A DNA stretch of 56,530 nt from Bigelowiella natans CCMP2755 (Eukaryota > Cercozoa > Chlorarachniophyceae): the NCBI GenBank assembly GCA_000320545.1, contig ADNK01000432.1:1-56530 (forward strand), in the 5' to 3' direction. Of this stretch, positions 11,351 through 24,493 are shown in pieces. A model generated the notes under the pieces. The model was not told the origin of the DNA, ran no database searches, and saw only the letters and a program-made list of their open reading frames with translations. The position numbers and the translations under genes were made by a program. The number at the start of each line of letters is the position of its first letter. The stretch's first letter is position 1.

Positions 11351-14300
11351 TCAACACAAGTAGCAGCAGGAGAAGGAAGAGGAGGAGTACAAACCGGATA
11401 AAAGAGGCATTAAACTCAATTGCAGCGGCTTCGCCCCCCCTCCCCCTCCTGCGGCTGAGTTCAACGTCGTGGTATTCCTGGCGAGGGCCAGGAGGAGGTC
11501 TTCGGCAGCCCGGACAAGGGAAGGGAGAGCGGGCGTCGAAGGCAGCTCGATTCGGAGAAAACAGCAACGAAGAATGTTGAAAACGCGCTGGATCCGAGGC
11601 ACGAGCCGTTGCAGCAGCGTTTGCAGTTTTTTCCTCTCAGCAAAAAGGCCTTTACACCGCCGTCGTAAGGACTCAAGGCGCGGTGCGTATTTATCGTATG
11701 CCCGCTTCTCCCTCTCCATTGCTGCAGCGTCCTCGTTCTTGTGAGCTCGGTAATGGTTAACGAGGTGGCATCGCCTGCTGAAGCGCCGTAGACACACAAG
11801 GCAACTGAACGTTGGCGTCTTCTTCTTCTTGTCGCTTGTTTTGGCCGTCTTTTTGTCATTCCCGCCCCGCACATCGCTTGGGACGGCAGCATTGCTATTC
11901 GTCGCTTCAACCCCCCCTCCTAGGCGAGCTGAAGAGCTTCCCCCCGTTGGCGATGAAGGGGAGGAGGATAGAGGAGGAGGAGGAGAGGCTGAAGCAGGCG
12001 CCAACTTTCCTTTTACAGCTTTCCTCAGGGAGCTCATCTTGCTTGTCGCCTCTTCTAGCTGGCGGCTGATTGTCGTTTGTTTCATAATCATCGTAGCACC
12101 GGAAAGCAAAGGAAAAGGTAAAAAGGGGACGAGCAGAAGATTGTGAAACAGACGATGATTAGAGATGGCAAACGACGTAAAAACCGAAAGATTGAGCGGG
12201 AAAAGAGAGGAGGAAAGAAGGGGGGTGGGGGGTGGGGGTGAAATAACTACCACAACAACAACAACAACAACAACAACTTATACTACAACAACTACTACTA
12301 CTACTACTGCTTCCCTCCTCTCCTCCTCGTTCCCCTACCATTGGAACATGTTTACCTGAGTTCTGCGATCTTCTTCTCGGGCATCGAAATCTTCATCTTT
12401 AGTTCGTGCGTGGCACTCTTCAGCTTGCTCTGCAAACCGCCGCCGCCGCCACCAGCACCACCACCACACCGCGAGCATCATCATCATGATCAGCATCCGC
12501 AGGGAGCACCGGCCGTACGGAACGGAATAGAATAAACAGAGACGCGCAGCAACATTGGGAGAAACAAAACAACGGTGTGTGTAAAGATCAGTGGATGAAG
12601 GAGATCATCAATTCGAAGTGCAAGGCCATGAGTGTGAGGCCAGATAAGTAAATAAAGACTATAGTGCATCTCTATGGAGCTAGCAAACACGCCCCACTCC
12701 CACCTTAAGGTCTTTGATCTTGTCCTTTCCCCGCTGTGTCTGCTCTTCCAGTTTGCTGATGCGCTTTCGCTCTGCCTCACGTTCCGCCTTCATTGACGTT
12801 CTCAGGCTATTGATCTCCTCTTTGTACACGCTTATCACACCCGTCAGTCGCTGCTGCTTTTCTTGGCTTTTCTTTGCTTCGTCTCGCGCCCTATCTGCTT
12901 CCTGGATCGGTTTGAATGATCGAGGAGGAGGAGGAGGAGGAGGATGAAAGGGCATCGGAGAGCACGACAGACAGACAAATAGAGGGAGAGAGAGAACGAG
13001 AGAATGGTGGTGGTGGTAGTGGTGAGAGCATACCGCTATACTACAACTACTGCTATGCTACAACTGCTGCAGATACCAACTTGCTGCTGCTGCTGTGATA
13101 AAGCGCCAGATTGAGGAGTGCTTATATCTATTGATCTATCCATCTATCTGCCAGCTCCCTCATCGTTTCCCCCGCCTCACTCACCACCGTTCCTCACCCC
13201 TCTACTCTATTTACACGCCTCACTCACCACCGTTCCTCACCCCCTCTACTCTATTTACATACCTCTTTCGTCTCCTTCTTTCTCTTCTCCGCCTCATTCA
13301 GAGAGTTCTGCAGTGCTTTCTTAGCCTCCAGAAGAGCGCCATTGGCATCCTCGAGCTCCCTCTTGTTCTCCTCTAGCAGCTCAGTGGCCTCCTTCAACGC
13401 CTTCAACTCCGCATGTACCTTCTTGTGCACGGCCTCACGCTTCCTCTGATTCTTCTCTGCGGCCTTGAGCTGTCTGTCCTTAAACTCGAGCTCGGTGACA
13501 AGGGTTCCAATGCGCGATCGCTCCGATTTCAGAGTCGCACGGACCTCTGCCACCTGGGTGAATGTCCATGCAACAGCAGCTTGGTGAGGAGGAGGAGGAC
13601 GAGGGGAGTGGGAGGGGATGCAAGCAGCGGAGGAAAATAATGACATCGCTACATAATCCACCATCTTCATCATTATCATCATTATCATCATCTACAGGTC
13701 GTTCACCTGGTCCTTGAACAGCTCCGTGGCCTTGCTAGCAGCCTCGGCCTTCTTCTGCAGCGCGGCGATACTCTTTTCGTGCGCTTTCTTGGCCTCTTCC
13801 GCTGTCGCGACCTGGCTCTCCAGGCCCCCCCGCGCCTCCGAGAGCTCCTTTTCGAGCTCCGTTACCTTATTCTCCGCCCAAACGCCGTGGGCAAAAAACT
13901 TTGCCTCAAAGTCCTGGCTCGAAGCTCTCGCCTCTTTCAGCTGTGCCTCCAGGTTTGTGCGAGCTTCGGCATGCCGAAATTCCATCTCTTCCATAGCCTC
14001 CGCTTGCTGTGATTTAAGCGCCTCCACCGCCTTCACGTGCACTGCGTTCAGGCTCGACACCTCCTCCTCCCTCGCCGCCGCTGCGTCCATCTTAGCAGCC
14101 TCAACGGCCTGTGCAGTATTGGCCTTCCACTCCGCTCTCTCCCGGGAGTGAACGGTGGTCAAAGCCGCCAGCGCCTCCTTCGCCTCCTTTTGGAGGCGTG
14201 AGTGGTTCTTGGCGTCCGCTGTCATCCTGGTCTGCGCATTGCGGAGCGTTTCCTCCGTGGAGCGACGCGAGTCTTCGGCCTGTTTGAGGTCCTTCCTCAC

Positions 14301-14885
14301 AGCAACGAGCAGCTGCGCAACGGCCTGGAGCTTCCCGCGGGTCTCACTGTGCTGCAGTTTCTCCTTCGATCTTTCCGATCGGTGCTGGGTGCGCGCCTTC
14401 TCTATCGCAGCGTCGTGCTTCATGGCGGCCAGCTCCAGACGCTTTATCGTACTGTCGCGCTCGCTCTGGCGTGTTGAAGAAGTAAGTACGTGGCGAAGGG
14501 GAGAGAAAGAGGGGGTGGGTAGAGAAGCGGAGCGATGGGATGAATGTTTCCGAGTAGGAGGACATGTGTGTGTGTGTGTGTGCGCGCGCGCGCGCTCGCG
14601 TGGTGCTACTACCAATTTCTTGTGCAGCTCTTCCATCGCCTTTCGATGTCGGTCCAGAGAGCTCCTTGCTTGATGCTGCTGCTGCTTATTCGCCCTTTCT
14701 ATCTCCTGTGAAAACAGACAGAGAGGGTGAGAATCAGTGAAATAGTGCGGTAGTGAGTGCTTTAGCTTTTCAAAATCTTTTTATATTATATTAATCACAA
14801 CTTGTTGAATAAACTCTACTATATCTTGAAGCCTTCTATCCACTCACCCTTTGTGGATACCCAGATATCTAGACATACCGCTTCT

Positions 14886-14926
<41 letters not shown>

Positions 14927-15629
14927 ATATACACACTCACACAAAATAAGTTATTGTGCGGCTGGACAGAACTCACATTATTATTCCGTTTCTTCTCTTC
15001 ATTCATTCGTCGAATAGCATCGTCACGCTCTCCCTTCAGTGCGGCAAGCTTCCTGTGCATTTGCTCCATCGCCTTCGTGTGGCGCGCCTTTTCCGCTGCT
15101 ACCTCTGTGCGGGAGGAAGAGAGCGAGGGTGAAGAAGAATACTGGTGTGTGCGATTATTGTTCGTCATTCGTCGTAGGTTGTCACGATCTGCTTTCACTT
15201 CGTCGAGTTCGGACTCAAGCTGCTGAAGCTGCTCTAAGAGGTACCTGATTGGTGAAGAACTAGTTGTTAGTTACACCGCTACCGACATTGCTCATGATCG
15301 CGATAACCATCATCATCGTCGCATTATGTTTACTAATCATTCATTTTTCCCCAGAAATGGCGACAGTAGCATTACATGTTGTTGTCCTTCATTTCTTGAA
15401 GCTTTCTGGCATGACGTGCTTGTAGCCCGGACATCTTCTTCCGCCACGTCTCGGCCTCTTTCGCCGCCTGCATTCGCCGGATTTTCTCCTTCGCAAGCGA
15501 TGACGAGGTGGGGGAGGAGGAAGATACTGGAGAGGATGCGACCACCCCCCCCCTTCCTCTGCCAGACGATTTTGGTGTGGCTGTCGTTGTGCTTTCCGTC
15601 GTTAGCACGATGACGTCGCGTATGAGTCC
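11351..15629 (-). CDS. long coiled-coil protein with C-terminal C2H2 zinc finger, N-terminus unresolved
   Basis: Exons 15629-15376, 15244-14977, 14705-14613, 14465-13707, 13553-13263, 12901-12704, 12429-12356 and 12065-11351 join in phase at all seven introns and give 883 residues to the stop. Most of it is continuous heptad coiled coil: the 759-base exon reads SERDSTIKRLELAAMKHDA and on with almost no Pro. The last exon holds one C2H2 finger, CLVCLRRFSRRCHLVNHYRAH (C-x2-C-x12-H-x3-H), then a further helical stretch (DKYAPRLESLRRRC) and a hydrophobic Leu/Ser end. Coiled-coil proteins of this kind are usually cytoskeletal or scaffold proteins, and the finger suggests a protein or nucleic-acid contact. 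No family name is justified. An exon at about 16394-16340 (KDRLLDKFIAISNLYG, donor GTAAGA) may belong to its 5' end, but its phase does not join directly. Confidence 0.75.
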
Positions 15630-16881
15630 CTAATAAGGAGGAATAGATGGCAGTGATGAGAGCATTCATCATTACGTTATTCCTGTTGTTATTGTCACTG
15701 TCGTCGTCGTTGTTGTTTTTGTTGTTAATAGAGGAGCGTTAGAACAAAAGTGAAATGGTGTGAGATCGATGCGAGGAGAGCTACGGTAAGTATAGCACCC
15801 CAGATTGTAAAGATTGCTGCTGGTGGTGGTGGTGGTGGGACTGCCGCTGGGAATGATGATTCAGGATGGAGGGAGGGAGACGTGTTCTTGGAATCCTGTG
15901 ATTGTGGACAGATATATCATCATCAGGAACAGCCAGATAAAGCAGCGAAAGTCAAGGCTGATCGCCACGCACGGTTGATGTCTTAAGGAGGTTCGTTATT
16001 TTGGTATAATGCTGCGCCTTAATCCTCACTTTATTAAAAAAATCACAGAATACCTCTCTTGTGGTGTGGAGGAAGAAGAAGAAGCAAGATCGACTATTTC
16101 GATCTGTGGTGGCGGCGCGGATAGCTTCTGTCCGTCACCACCGTGTCGCTGCAGCACTTTCATTTCATGCGGCAAGGGGGGGCGCGTCCTTTCGAAGAAA
16201 CATATATTACACAGAGAATGCAGCTGATGGTGGATATAATTCTGGGAGGGAGGTGGGGGTGGAAGGGAGGGTAGCAATGCTGGTAATGAGGAGGAGGAGA
16301 GAACTAAAAACGACACAATGCTAATCTTACGTCCGTATAAATTCGATATCGCTATGAATTTGTCGAGGAGACGGTCTTTTGCTAAGGGGGGGGCAAAGGA
16401 ACATAGACAATAATTAAGGAGAGCGAAAAGAAGCAAAGCGTACCCATCCCTCAAAAGCAGTACTAGCCCATTACACATCATCTCTTGTCGTGATAATATT
16501 GTCTCTATTGTCTTAAAGCTCTGAAGACCTTGCAGGCATGAGGGTTCTTGAGGTGGGCAGTTTGCTCGCCCTACATACGTACACGAACGTGGAACATAAG
16601 AAGCAACTATGTACAAGAATTGATGACGCATACGCTATCTATGAGTCTCCATTAATCGGTACAGGATAGAAAGGGTTCGACTCGAAAACGACAATCAACC
16701 TCTTCGCTGGAGATAGGGGCAGGAAGGCCAGGTCGGAAAACTGCTCACACCGCTAATCGATCCTGTATCCTCCGTCTTTAATCAAAATAAAGATTGCCCG
16801 TGAGGAGGGAGGTGCCTCGTTGCCCCTTCTCGAGCCGCCTCCTCCTCGGAGGATCGTAATGAGAGAGGTTGGACATCGTCG

Positions 16882-16931
<50 letters not shown>

Positions 16932-17102
16932 GCGATTTCATCAATTCAAGTTGGCCAGTATTAATCTGTAGAATATCGAATTCTACTTTTTTGAAACATG
17001 TTAAAAAACATTCTGGTTATGATATTAGACTGTTTTTTTATCGGAAAACTATCTAAGAAATACTACTTTATCCTCAATTAACCTTTCTCGCTCGGGAAGA
17101 TA
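15630..17102. other. largely unresolved spacer, may hold 5' exons of the coiled-coil gene
   Basis: A codon-like stretch on the minus strand at 16394-16340 and another at about 15890-15785 are candidates for upstream exons. A (TTG)n tract lies at about 16880-16932. The last part (16933-17102) is AT-rich and likely contains the PUS10 promoter, but no defined element is recognisable. Confidence 0.35.
16880..16932. repeat. (TTG)n microsatellite
   Basis: About 17 near-perfect copies of TTG upstream of PUS10. On the minus strand it would read poly-Gln, but no convincing flanking exon is seen. Confidence 0.9.
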
Positions 17103-18244
17103 ATGGCTGCCGTCGGGCCTGTCCTCAGGCTCCTGGATGACCTTCTCGCAAAAAAGGAAGAGATCGCTCCTGCCGCAATATATCTGAGGCGCCAGCTTGC
17201 TTGCTGCGGTCCTGTGATAATTATTGGGGGATTGAGAGGGGGGTTGAGAAGAAGTGAGACGCATTATGCCAATATTTCTATGGTTTTTCCATCCAGCAAC
17301 ATGCACGCTACGGATGCTGAATGTCCAAGGCAGGACTCTAGCAAAGACAGGTGGGGTAACAAGGCCTATTTATTCACAGTTCGTAATTTGAACTGGCAGC
17401 AACGACGTTATCTAGAAAAATATTACAAATAGCTCATCGCAAGTCGATAACCCACCGCTGTCTGGCTCCCCCCCTTAGCTATCAAGGACCAGAAAGAGAT
17501 TGTTGATAAGCTGGTCGGCAGGTAATGACAGCATCAAAGCAGGGGGGGGGGGAGAAGGAGAGGGTGAGAGAATTTCTCTGTTGTTTTCCGATTGTTTCGC
17601 TAACTACTAATTCCATCAGCACCGAAGAGAAGGAGGAGAAGAGGGAGGAGGAGAGGAGAGGTAGCACTGCTGTGTGCCGTTTGTGCTGGGGCATCTTCTC
17701 GGATCTAGGTGAGATTAACAAGGAGGAACTCCGATTCCTGGAAATCGCTAAGCAGCAAGTGCATGCATCAGGTAAAAACTACAGACTCGGCAAGCAACCC
17801 CCCCCCCCCCACCCCTCTCATTTGGTTCTACACTGCTTCTTAGGGTATGAGTTCAAGGACTTCAAGTGTGCTTTTGCGGTGATAAGGATCACGATGCTCC
17901 TAATACTCCTGCCCTGCTGCCCTGCTGCTGAAATTGAGGATGATGCGGATGATGATGATATGATCAAAAACCATAGTTGCACAAAATACATGATATCAAC
18001 CACTTTTTCTGCCCGGTGAGATGAGTTTCCCTGTGGCAAAGAGAGAATCTCTCGAGTCTATTTTTGGCGACCAGACATTCTAATTACCCTCCTATGCTTT
18101 ATATTCCCGCTGACACAGATACCGGCGACTCTCGATCTCCGATCACGTAGCGCCTACCTTGATCTGAGCACGACGTTTCCCGATATTTTCCCGTCGATGA
18201 CGGTCCTGCGCACCAATTGCCACTACCAAGCTTTAACTTTCTCT

Positions 18245-18287
<43 letters not shown>

Positions 18288-18945
18288 CCGGCACACAATG
18301 CTATGCTAGATATATTCAACACATCGAAGGCCATCCACGTGCATATTGAAGAATGCAAACGATGTAAATGCCCACCGTATTGATAACCACTCGCAGCCCA
18401 CCAGCGGTATGGCAAAAGGGGGGGAAACCGCTGCGAGTAAAATGGAAGTTGAGCAGGAAGGCAGCAACGACAAGAAGGAGAACAACTCGAGAAAGCTGGA
18501 GGAAGACGCTGCCGCTGAAGCTAAGGCTACTGATCCGATTACTTCGTCTGTGATGACGACGGGATCGAGGAAGCGACCTCGCAATGAGCCATCTTGGTCA
18601 ATGCATTACTACAGCTACATCAAGGAAATTCTGAGCGAAATCGTCTTGGTAAGTTGACTGAAACAATGGTGATGACGACGGCGACAGCAACGACGATCAT
18701 GAAAATGCTTGCTTGTCGTGGTAGTGGCTGAGGCAACTGCAGTATTCGCATGATCTGTCAGTAATACGGGAAAGACAAAAGCGAGGAATAATGGAGGAAG
18801 AGACGGCATGCGAGTGGAGGGGAGTGGAGGGGGGGGAGGAAGGGGGCCAGGAGAAAAATAGCTCTCAGCTCTCATCCTACTCTATGCTTCTCCTAACTCT
18901 GTTGTGCTAACGTTTGTCAGCTGCGCGCACCTGGACTTTTCCAGC

Positions 18946-18977
<32 letters not shown>

Positions 18978-19303
18978 CAACAATCTTCGTCGTCGTCGTC
19001 ATCATCATCGGCAGCAGCACCATCATCCTTCTCACAGCTGGTACTACCGTATAACAAGAACAGTCGTTTCAGCATCCGCGTCGAGTTCACGAACGCTGCC
19101 AGCTTGAAGGCCGATCAGGAGGCCATGCGTGACATGCTCATAAACGTGACAAAGGACTTTATCTGCAGCAGCGGCAGCGGCAACAAAAACGCCTCGAACC
19201 GAAGCAAGAGGGTCGGCCGTCGAAGGGGGTGCGTGAATAGTGAGGAAGAAGAAGAAGAAAGATGGAGAAGAATAACAGCCATACATGCCCATGCGTCCAA
19301 TGT

Positions 19304-19366
<63 letters not shown>

Positions 19367-19806
19367 TATTTGTGGGCGCTTGAGCTGTGGAGCACTGATG
19401 TATCTTGTAGTAGTCGAAAGAGGTATTATGAATACAAATGCACCAATGACGGAAACCAGGCACGTTGTTCTGAGGTGTAGATGACCGTAACGCATAAACA
19501 AAAATCGGTAGGAAAAATCCGTTCTCAAGGCAGACGCTCGGCGCTTGCATATCTCTCGTCTCTCGCGAAGATTTCGCAAAAGCGGATTTCCTCCCCCCCC
19601 CCCCAGTGCAACCCGGTAGTAACACTGGGATTCGTGTCATCGTATCTCATGCCCCCGCCTTCATGAAGGGGCGATATCTGAAATTGACGAGAAATCTGTC
19701 GCAAACACCGTGGATACTCGAGGATGATAGCCGGAAAACGGAGTCATCAGTCCAGGAGGAGGTGCGTGCGTGCGTACGTACGTGTCTCTCATTAGAGCGT
19801 CAAAGC

Positions 19807-19838
<32 letters not shown>

Positions 19839-20366
19839 TTCGTGATCTTCAATGGTGTGTGCGGTTGACATCAATACACGGGGCCGTAGATTGTGTATTT
19901 TCATGTATGAGTCTTTCTATCTGTATTCCAGAGATTTGTCCGAATTCCTTTCTCACTGTACACAATATCATCGAATATGCATATATTTTCTTCCCTCATG
20001 CAACAAGCGACGTCCCCCCCCGTTTTTCAATCGATAGATCCTGCGGCACATGCTCCCCGTCTTTATTGCCAAATCCGCCAAGTTCCACACCGGTGGCCGC
20101 GAGGATGCAGATGTGAGAATGCTGGGGAGCGGGCGGCCATTCGTGATGGAGCTCACAGAGCCGAAACACGGGTATGTTTCTAGCGAAAAGGTGCAAGATA
20201 TGGCTGACAAAATCAATGCTCCTGGAGCCATCGTAAATGTAAGAGGCCTGGAGCTTTGCGAAGATGGGAGAAAGGATGTGCTGGAACTTACCAAGGCTGC
20301 GCAGCACAAGAAAAAAGAGTGAGTCACCTTGCATTGCCCTGTGTGCAGGCTCCTACCTGTTGGCAT

Positions 20367-20410
<44 letters not shown>

Positions 20411-20748
20411 GTGAGAGAGAGAGGGAGTGAAAGAGAGGCTAGCAGGTAAAAAGAGGAGGGTATGAGAGCGCTTTGAGTGTGCACGAGAGTGTTCAAATCA
20501 GCGATAATGGCAATAATTCTACAGGTACAGAGCTCGCATTTACCTAACACGTCGCTTGGAAACAAAATTTGTCGAAAAGACGTTGCATGCAAAAGAGCCC
20601 TTCACGGTAGGTTTTCAAAAAGAGGGGAGGAGATCAAATAGTTGACGCATGAACACCCGCGGAGCAGTACGTGCAGTTTCTCCTTTCGCAATGACGATCG
20701 ATTATAGCTACACACACACATACACACATACCCTAACTAACACAGAAA

Positions 20749-20792
<44 letters not shown>

Positions 20793-21281
20793 CCCCGAAC
20801 CTCGTAGCTGATGCAGAAGACTCCCATTCGAGTTCTACACCGCCGCACGCTTTTGACACGGCCAAAGACAATCTTCTCGCTGCGGGTGGCGCGGTGGCTC
20901 GGACCGCAGCTGTTTGATCTAGTAATGGTGTCCTCCGCGGGCACTTACATCAAGGAGTTCTGCCACGGCGATCGCGGTCGCACGCAGCCATATCTTGGGG
21001 AAATCCTAGGCTGTCAAAGCGACATCCTTCAGCTTGACGTGACGAATCTTATTGAGGAGGAGGAGGAGGATGGAGGAAGGGAAAAGGAAGGAAAACAGGA
21101 TGTTGGTGACGGCGGCAAAGAGAAGAAGGAGGGTAGCAGTGGCCCAATCATGGAACGAGAGAAGCAAGAGTCTTTGGCTTCCACTGGTCAGAACAGCGGG
21201 ATTAATCGAGAGACGAATGCAGATACTGAGGAGCCAAAGAGTAAGATGGCGAAAATTGCTACATCATCAACGACTAGCTAG
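17103..21281 (+). CDS. PUS10: tRNA pseudouridine synthase PUS10
   Basis: PUS10 converts uridines 54/55 of tRNA to pseudouridine in archaea and many eukaryotes. Exons: about 17103-17208 (first donor uncertain), 17479-17521, 17620-17771, 17844-17878, about 18119 onward, 18310-18648, about 18921-19218 (donor uncertain), about 19607-19761, 20038-20318, 20525-20606 and 20808-21281. The N-terminal part keeps a Cys pair (CRLCWGIF) and the motif QQVHASGYEF, as in the PUS10 accessory domain. The catalytic core is clear: GRYLKLTRNLSQTPWILED, then GREDADVRMLGSGRPFVMEL with the catalytic Asp context, then TPIRVLHRRTLLTRPK, then AGTYIKEFCHGDRGRTQP. The protein ends in a low-complexity acidic/basic tail not typical of the family, stop TAG. 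Poly-Ser from (TCA)n is inserted near 18945. The 5' exons 17208 and 18119-18310 are the least certain part. Confidence 0.9.
19302..19364. repeat. compound (TG)n-(AG)n microsatellite in a PUS10 intron
   Basis: GT repeat followed directly by a GA repeat, inside the intron before the exon at about 19607. Similar tracts lie in other introns of this gene: (CT)n about 18241-18282, (GT)n 19808-19835, (GT)n about 20369-20407 and (TA)n 20752-20786. Confidence 0.9.
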
Positions 21282-21892
21282 CCTAGTAAGCTATCTAGCT
21301 ATGCTGCCACATACTCAAGTTTCGATGCGTCGAGTGCAATTCCTACTTTGATTTTCAGAATGAGGTCCATGCGTCGTCTAAATAAATGCATGCTAGCATG
21401 ATGTGCAGCATGCATGTGTGCACAGGCATCATCATGATCATCATGATCATCCGATAGCTGCCTAGCTGCGCTCACTCCGTCTAGCGATGCGCTACACACC
21501 TAAACATCTAGACGTGCCCTAACAACTAGCTAAGCCTAGATGCGCAGCGCATTGTATGCAACATATCATTAATGTATTGTTCAAATATTTCGCATGCTAG
21601 CATGTGCACCAGTATATGCGAACGTTTCCTTGCACGTATGAACGTGTCAGGCTATAGCAGGCCGGAGAGCAGCACTATCATTACACATATTGCATGCACC
21701 ACATAGCGACGAATTCACGTCAAGACGTGTGCCAACAGCAGTGCGGATTTACGGTTGTCGAATTTATTCAATTCATGATAAACTGGTGATTATCACATTC
21801 TTTCATCAGCCACATATCGCTCTGGCGATGACGACAATAATGATCATGATCATAGGCTGCATCTTTCCACTACTAGATCGGTACTTCTGCAT
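21282..21892. other. spacer between convergent PUS10 and NDUFA9
   Basis: No coding exon is seen. The first 430 bases are rich in CTAG, GCATGC and TGATCA-type palindromes, like the spacers at 7230-8380 and 37130-37800. Confidence 0.6.
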
Positions 21893-22281
21893 TTACAAAG
21901 CAACCTCATCCCAGGTTCGCCTCCCCTTCGGCTTTGTCTCGGGGCCACGCTCTCCTCGGTGAATGTCGACGATGGTGTCCATCATCTTGCCAGTCAATGC
22001 GGTCGGCTTGGTAACGTCCAAGTCTGCGACGTCAAAACAGCAAAGAGAAGATGAGAATGAGAGGCGAAGACGCAGCAGCAGGAGAATAACGTGTTCATAC
22101 AGCGATGGTGAGAATAGTAGTGTTGACGGATAATATCACTGGTCATTCTTCTACTCCCACAAGGAAGATAAAGGAAATAGAGATAGAGGAAGAGATTGAG
22201 ATAGAGAGGGGGGGGGGGGGGGAGGGAGAGAGGGAGAGCACAGGAAAGCTCACGTGGAGGGAGTGCTACCCTCCTATCATT

Positions 22282-22316
<35 letters not shown>

Positions 22317-22872
22317 GATTACACGTCACCTTCGAGGGTGAGCACCATAGGAGGCACGACGTTGTCGTACTGGTCCTGCAGCACTTGATCCTCGGTCATG
22401 ATGGCTACTTGAGGCAGGACCATGCGGAGATTTTCAAGAGCATACCCCATCATCCTAGCAACTTTCGTTGGGACTGGTGCGGCGTTGGAGATCCGAAGGT
22501 AAAGCTGATCGTGGAGCTCCTCGATGACGTTCTTCATCTGAAGGACTTCAGGGCCTGCCAACGACCGACAGGAGATAATAGGTTTTAGAACGAGAAGGGG
22601 CAGAAAAGAACCCCCAAAAAAGGTCATCAAATTACTATTACCTCCAATGTAGTAGGTCTTTCCCTTGGTGTCTGACTTGACGATGGTGTTCGCTACGGCA
22701 TCAGCAACGTCCACCACGTACACGGGCTGCACCAGCTGGTCACCGTGGTTAATCAGCGGGGTGAATGGCGCCTGGTTTGCGAACGAGCAATACCTACGGA
22801 CATCATAGCGAAACAAAAGAAGAAGTTATCGTGGCACCCCTATGCTTCTTGATATGGTTCCATTGAGTTGTA

Positions 22873-22924
<52 letters not shown>

Positions 22925-24493
22925 GTGTGTGTGTGTGTGTGTGAATATTTGTCCAGGTATATATTCAATCCATAATGTCACTATGAGCGGCGTAGTGCGT
23001 ACTTGGTGATAAACTTGTCTTGGAGGCCGAACATTCGTGTGACTTTAAGTGTCGTAGCATCTGGAAACTCGGAATGGAGGAGCTCGTCCGCCTCCGCCTG
23101 CGATAAAAGTATAAGATAGCGAGGGGTCAGGGCCTGGACTACTTGTGGAGTTGTGGGGGAGGATAATCATTCAAATCCTTCGCGTAAAGCTGCGACGACC
23201 GGATGGATGGGCTGTTTAGACATCATTCTCAGATAATAAAATGAATCGGTACATTGGCCTGCAGCCACGGGGACTCCGAGTCCAGCGAAGCATTCACAGC
23301 GGAGATGTTCACAATACGGCTGACGCCCGCTTTCTTGCATGCCTGTTGTTGAGAGGGAGGAGTAGCAGGAAGGGGAGGGAGGACCAAGAGAGAGAGGGAG
23401 GACGGTTACAATTGGCAATTGAGAGGGTTTGGATTGAAGATGAGAATAGGCACACATAATAGGCAGACAGACAGAAAGATAGAGACGCAGAAATGTATAT
23501 AGAGAAAAGAGATGGTGGTGGTGGTGGTGGTGGCGGTGGTGGTGGGAAAGATGATGGCCTCGAGAACAAATTCTACAGGGCGATTTCCAACGCAATTCTG
23601 GAGCCCTGAAGCTCCGCATGTACTTATCTATGATCGTCTTTCTAACATCTACACAGCTGATGAAAAGCGGCAGCAGCAGCAGCAGTAGCAGATACACACC
23701 TCAACGATGGTCTTGGTAGAATCCACGTAGGTCTGCCGGTAAGAGAAGTTTCGCGTGGCGTACTCATTGCCGATACAGTTGATCACCACGTTGGACTTCG
23801 AGACTGCTGCCTCCACCGACGCTGGATCACGAATATCGAAAGGGACAGCTACGATTTGTCCAAGATCTCCCATCATCTTGAGAGGTCGGATACTCATTCC
23901 ATCCCCACGGAATGGAGTCACGACCCTCGATCCAATCTTACCTGCGATAGGTGAAGATGCGGCATTTATTAGGATTATGTGGCGATGAGTCATGATAAGC
24001 TGCCGCATATCAAAGTATAATACAGCATGCAGTAGCGTATGTCTTGATCATTGCTGTTGCTACGGTGTCGTTTGCTTCATATTACCTAGATTGTTGACCA
24101 CGTGTGGGCCCAAGAAGCCAGAGCAACCGAAGACCGTGGCTGTCACTCCACTGAAGGAAGACCGTCCTCCCACCTTGAATTCTGGCACAGATTCTATTGC
24201 GCTTTGCTGTACAGGAGTACTGCTATGGACCTGTCCAAGGAAGATTTATTTTATTTAATTAGGCAGAAAGTATGTAAAAAGTCCATGAAAAAAACAATGT
24301 TGATTAAACACACAGATTTATTTTGATGTACGAGCAAAAAGCGGGCCGATCCTTCGACTTAACTTGTGAAAAGAAGATAGAAAAATAGAATCCTAAAAAG
24401 GGGAAGAGGAGTGAGAGAAACCTGCATTCTCTGGGCCGCGGCCACGAAGTTCAATCGGGCGCCTGACAGAACCGTTCGCAAAATTATTTTCAT
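21893..24493 (-). CDS. NDUFA9: mitochondrial complex I subunit NDUFA9 (39 kDa)
   Basis: Accessory subunit of NADH:ubiquinone oxidoreductase in the inner mitochondrial membrane, with an SDR-like nucleotide-binding fold. Exons 24493-24422, 24230-24086, 23941-23700, 23342-23253, 23097-23003, 22793-22642, 22554-22330 and 22023-21893 join in phase at every intron and give 383 residues, close to the usual family length. The start [20 protein letters not shown] is an Arg/Ala-rich presequence as expected for mitochondrial import. The Rossmann motif [18 protein letters not shown] spans intron 2. Family hallmarks follow: [49 protein letters not shown] and [16 protein letters not shown]. Stop TAA. It is divergent from kinesin-13, with 1.5 kb between the starts. 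Intron 5 (23002-22794) contains a (TA)n-(GT)n tract at 22876-22942. Confidence 0.95.
22876..22942. repeat. compound (TA)n-(GT)n microsatellite in an NDUFA9 intron
   Basis: About 23 TA units followed by about 9 GT units, wholly within the intron 23002-22794. Confidence 0.9.

Noticed and set aside
11268-11351. Joining the coiled-coil/C2H2 gene and the CW gene into one gene
   Set aside because: No donor before the stop at 11351 matches the phase of the next exon; two genes fit better.
13714-14673. Two overlapping plus-strand frames rich in Ala, Ser and Cys
   Set aside because: Shadows of the 759-base coiled-coil exon on the minus strand.
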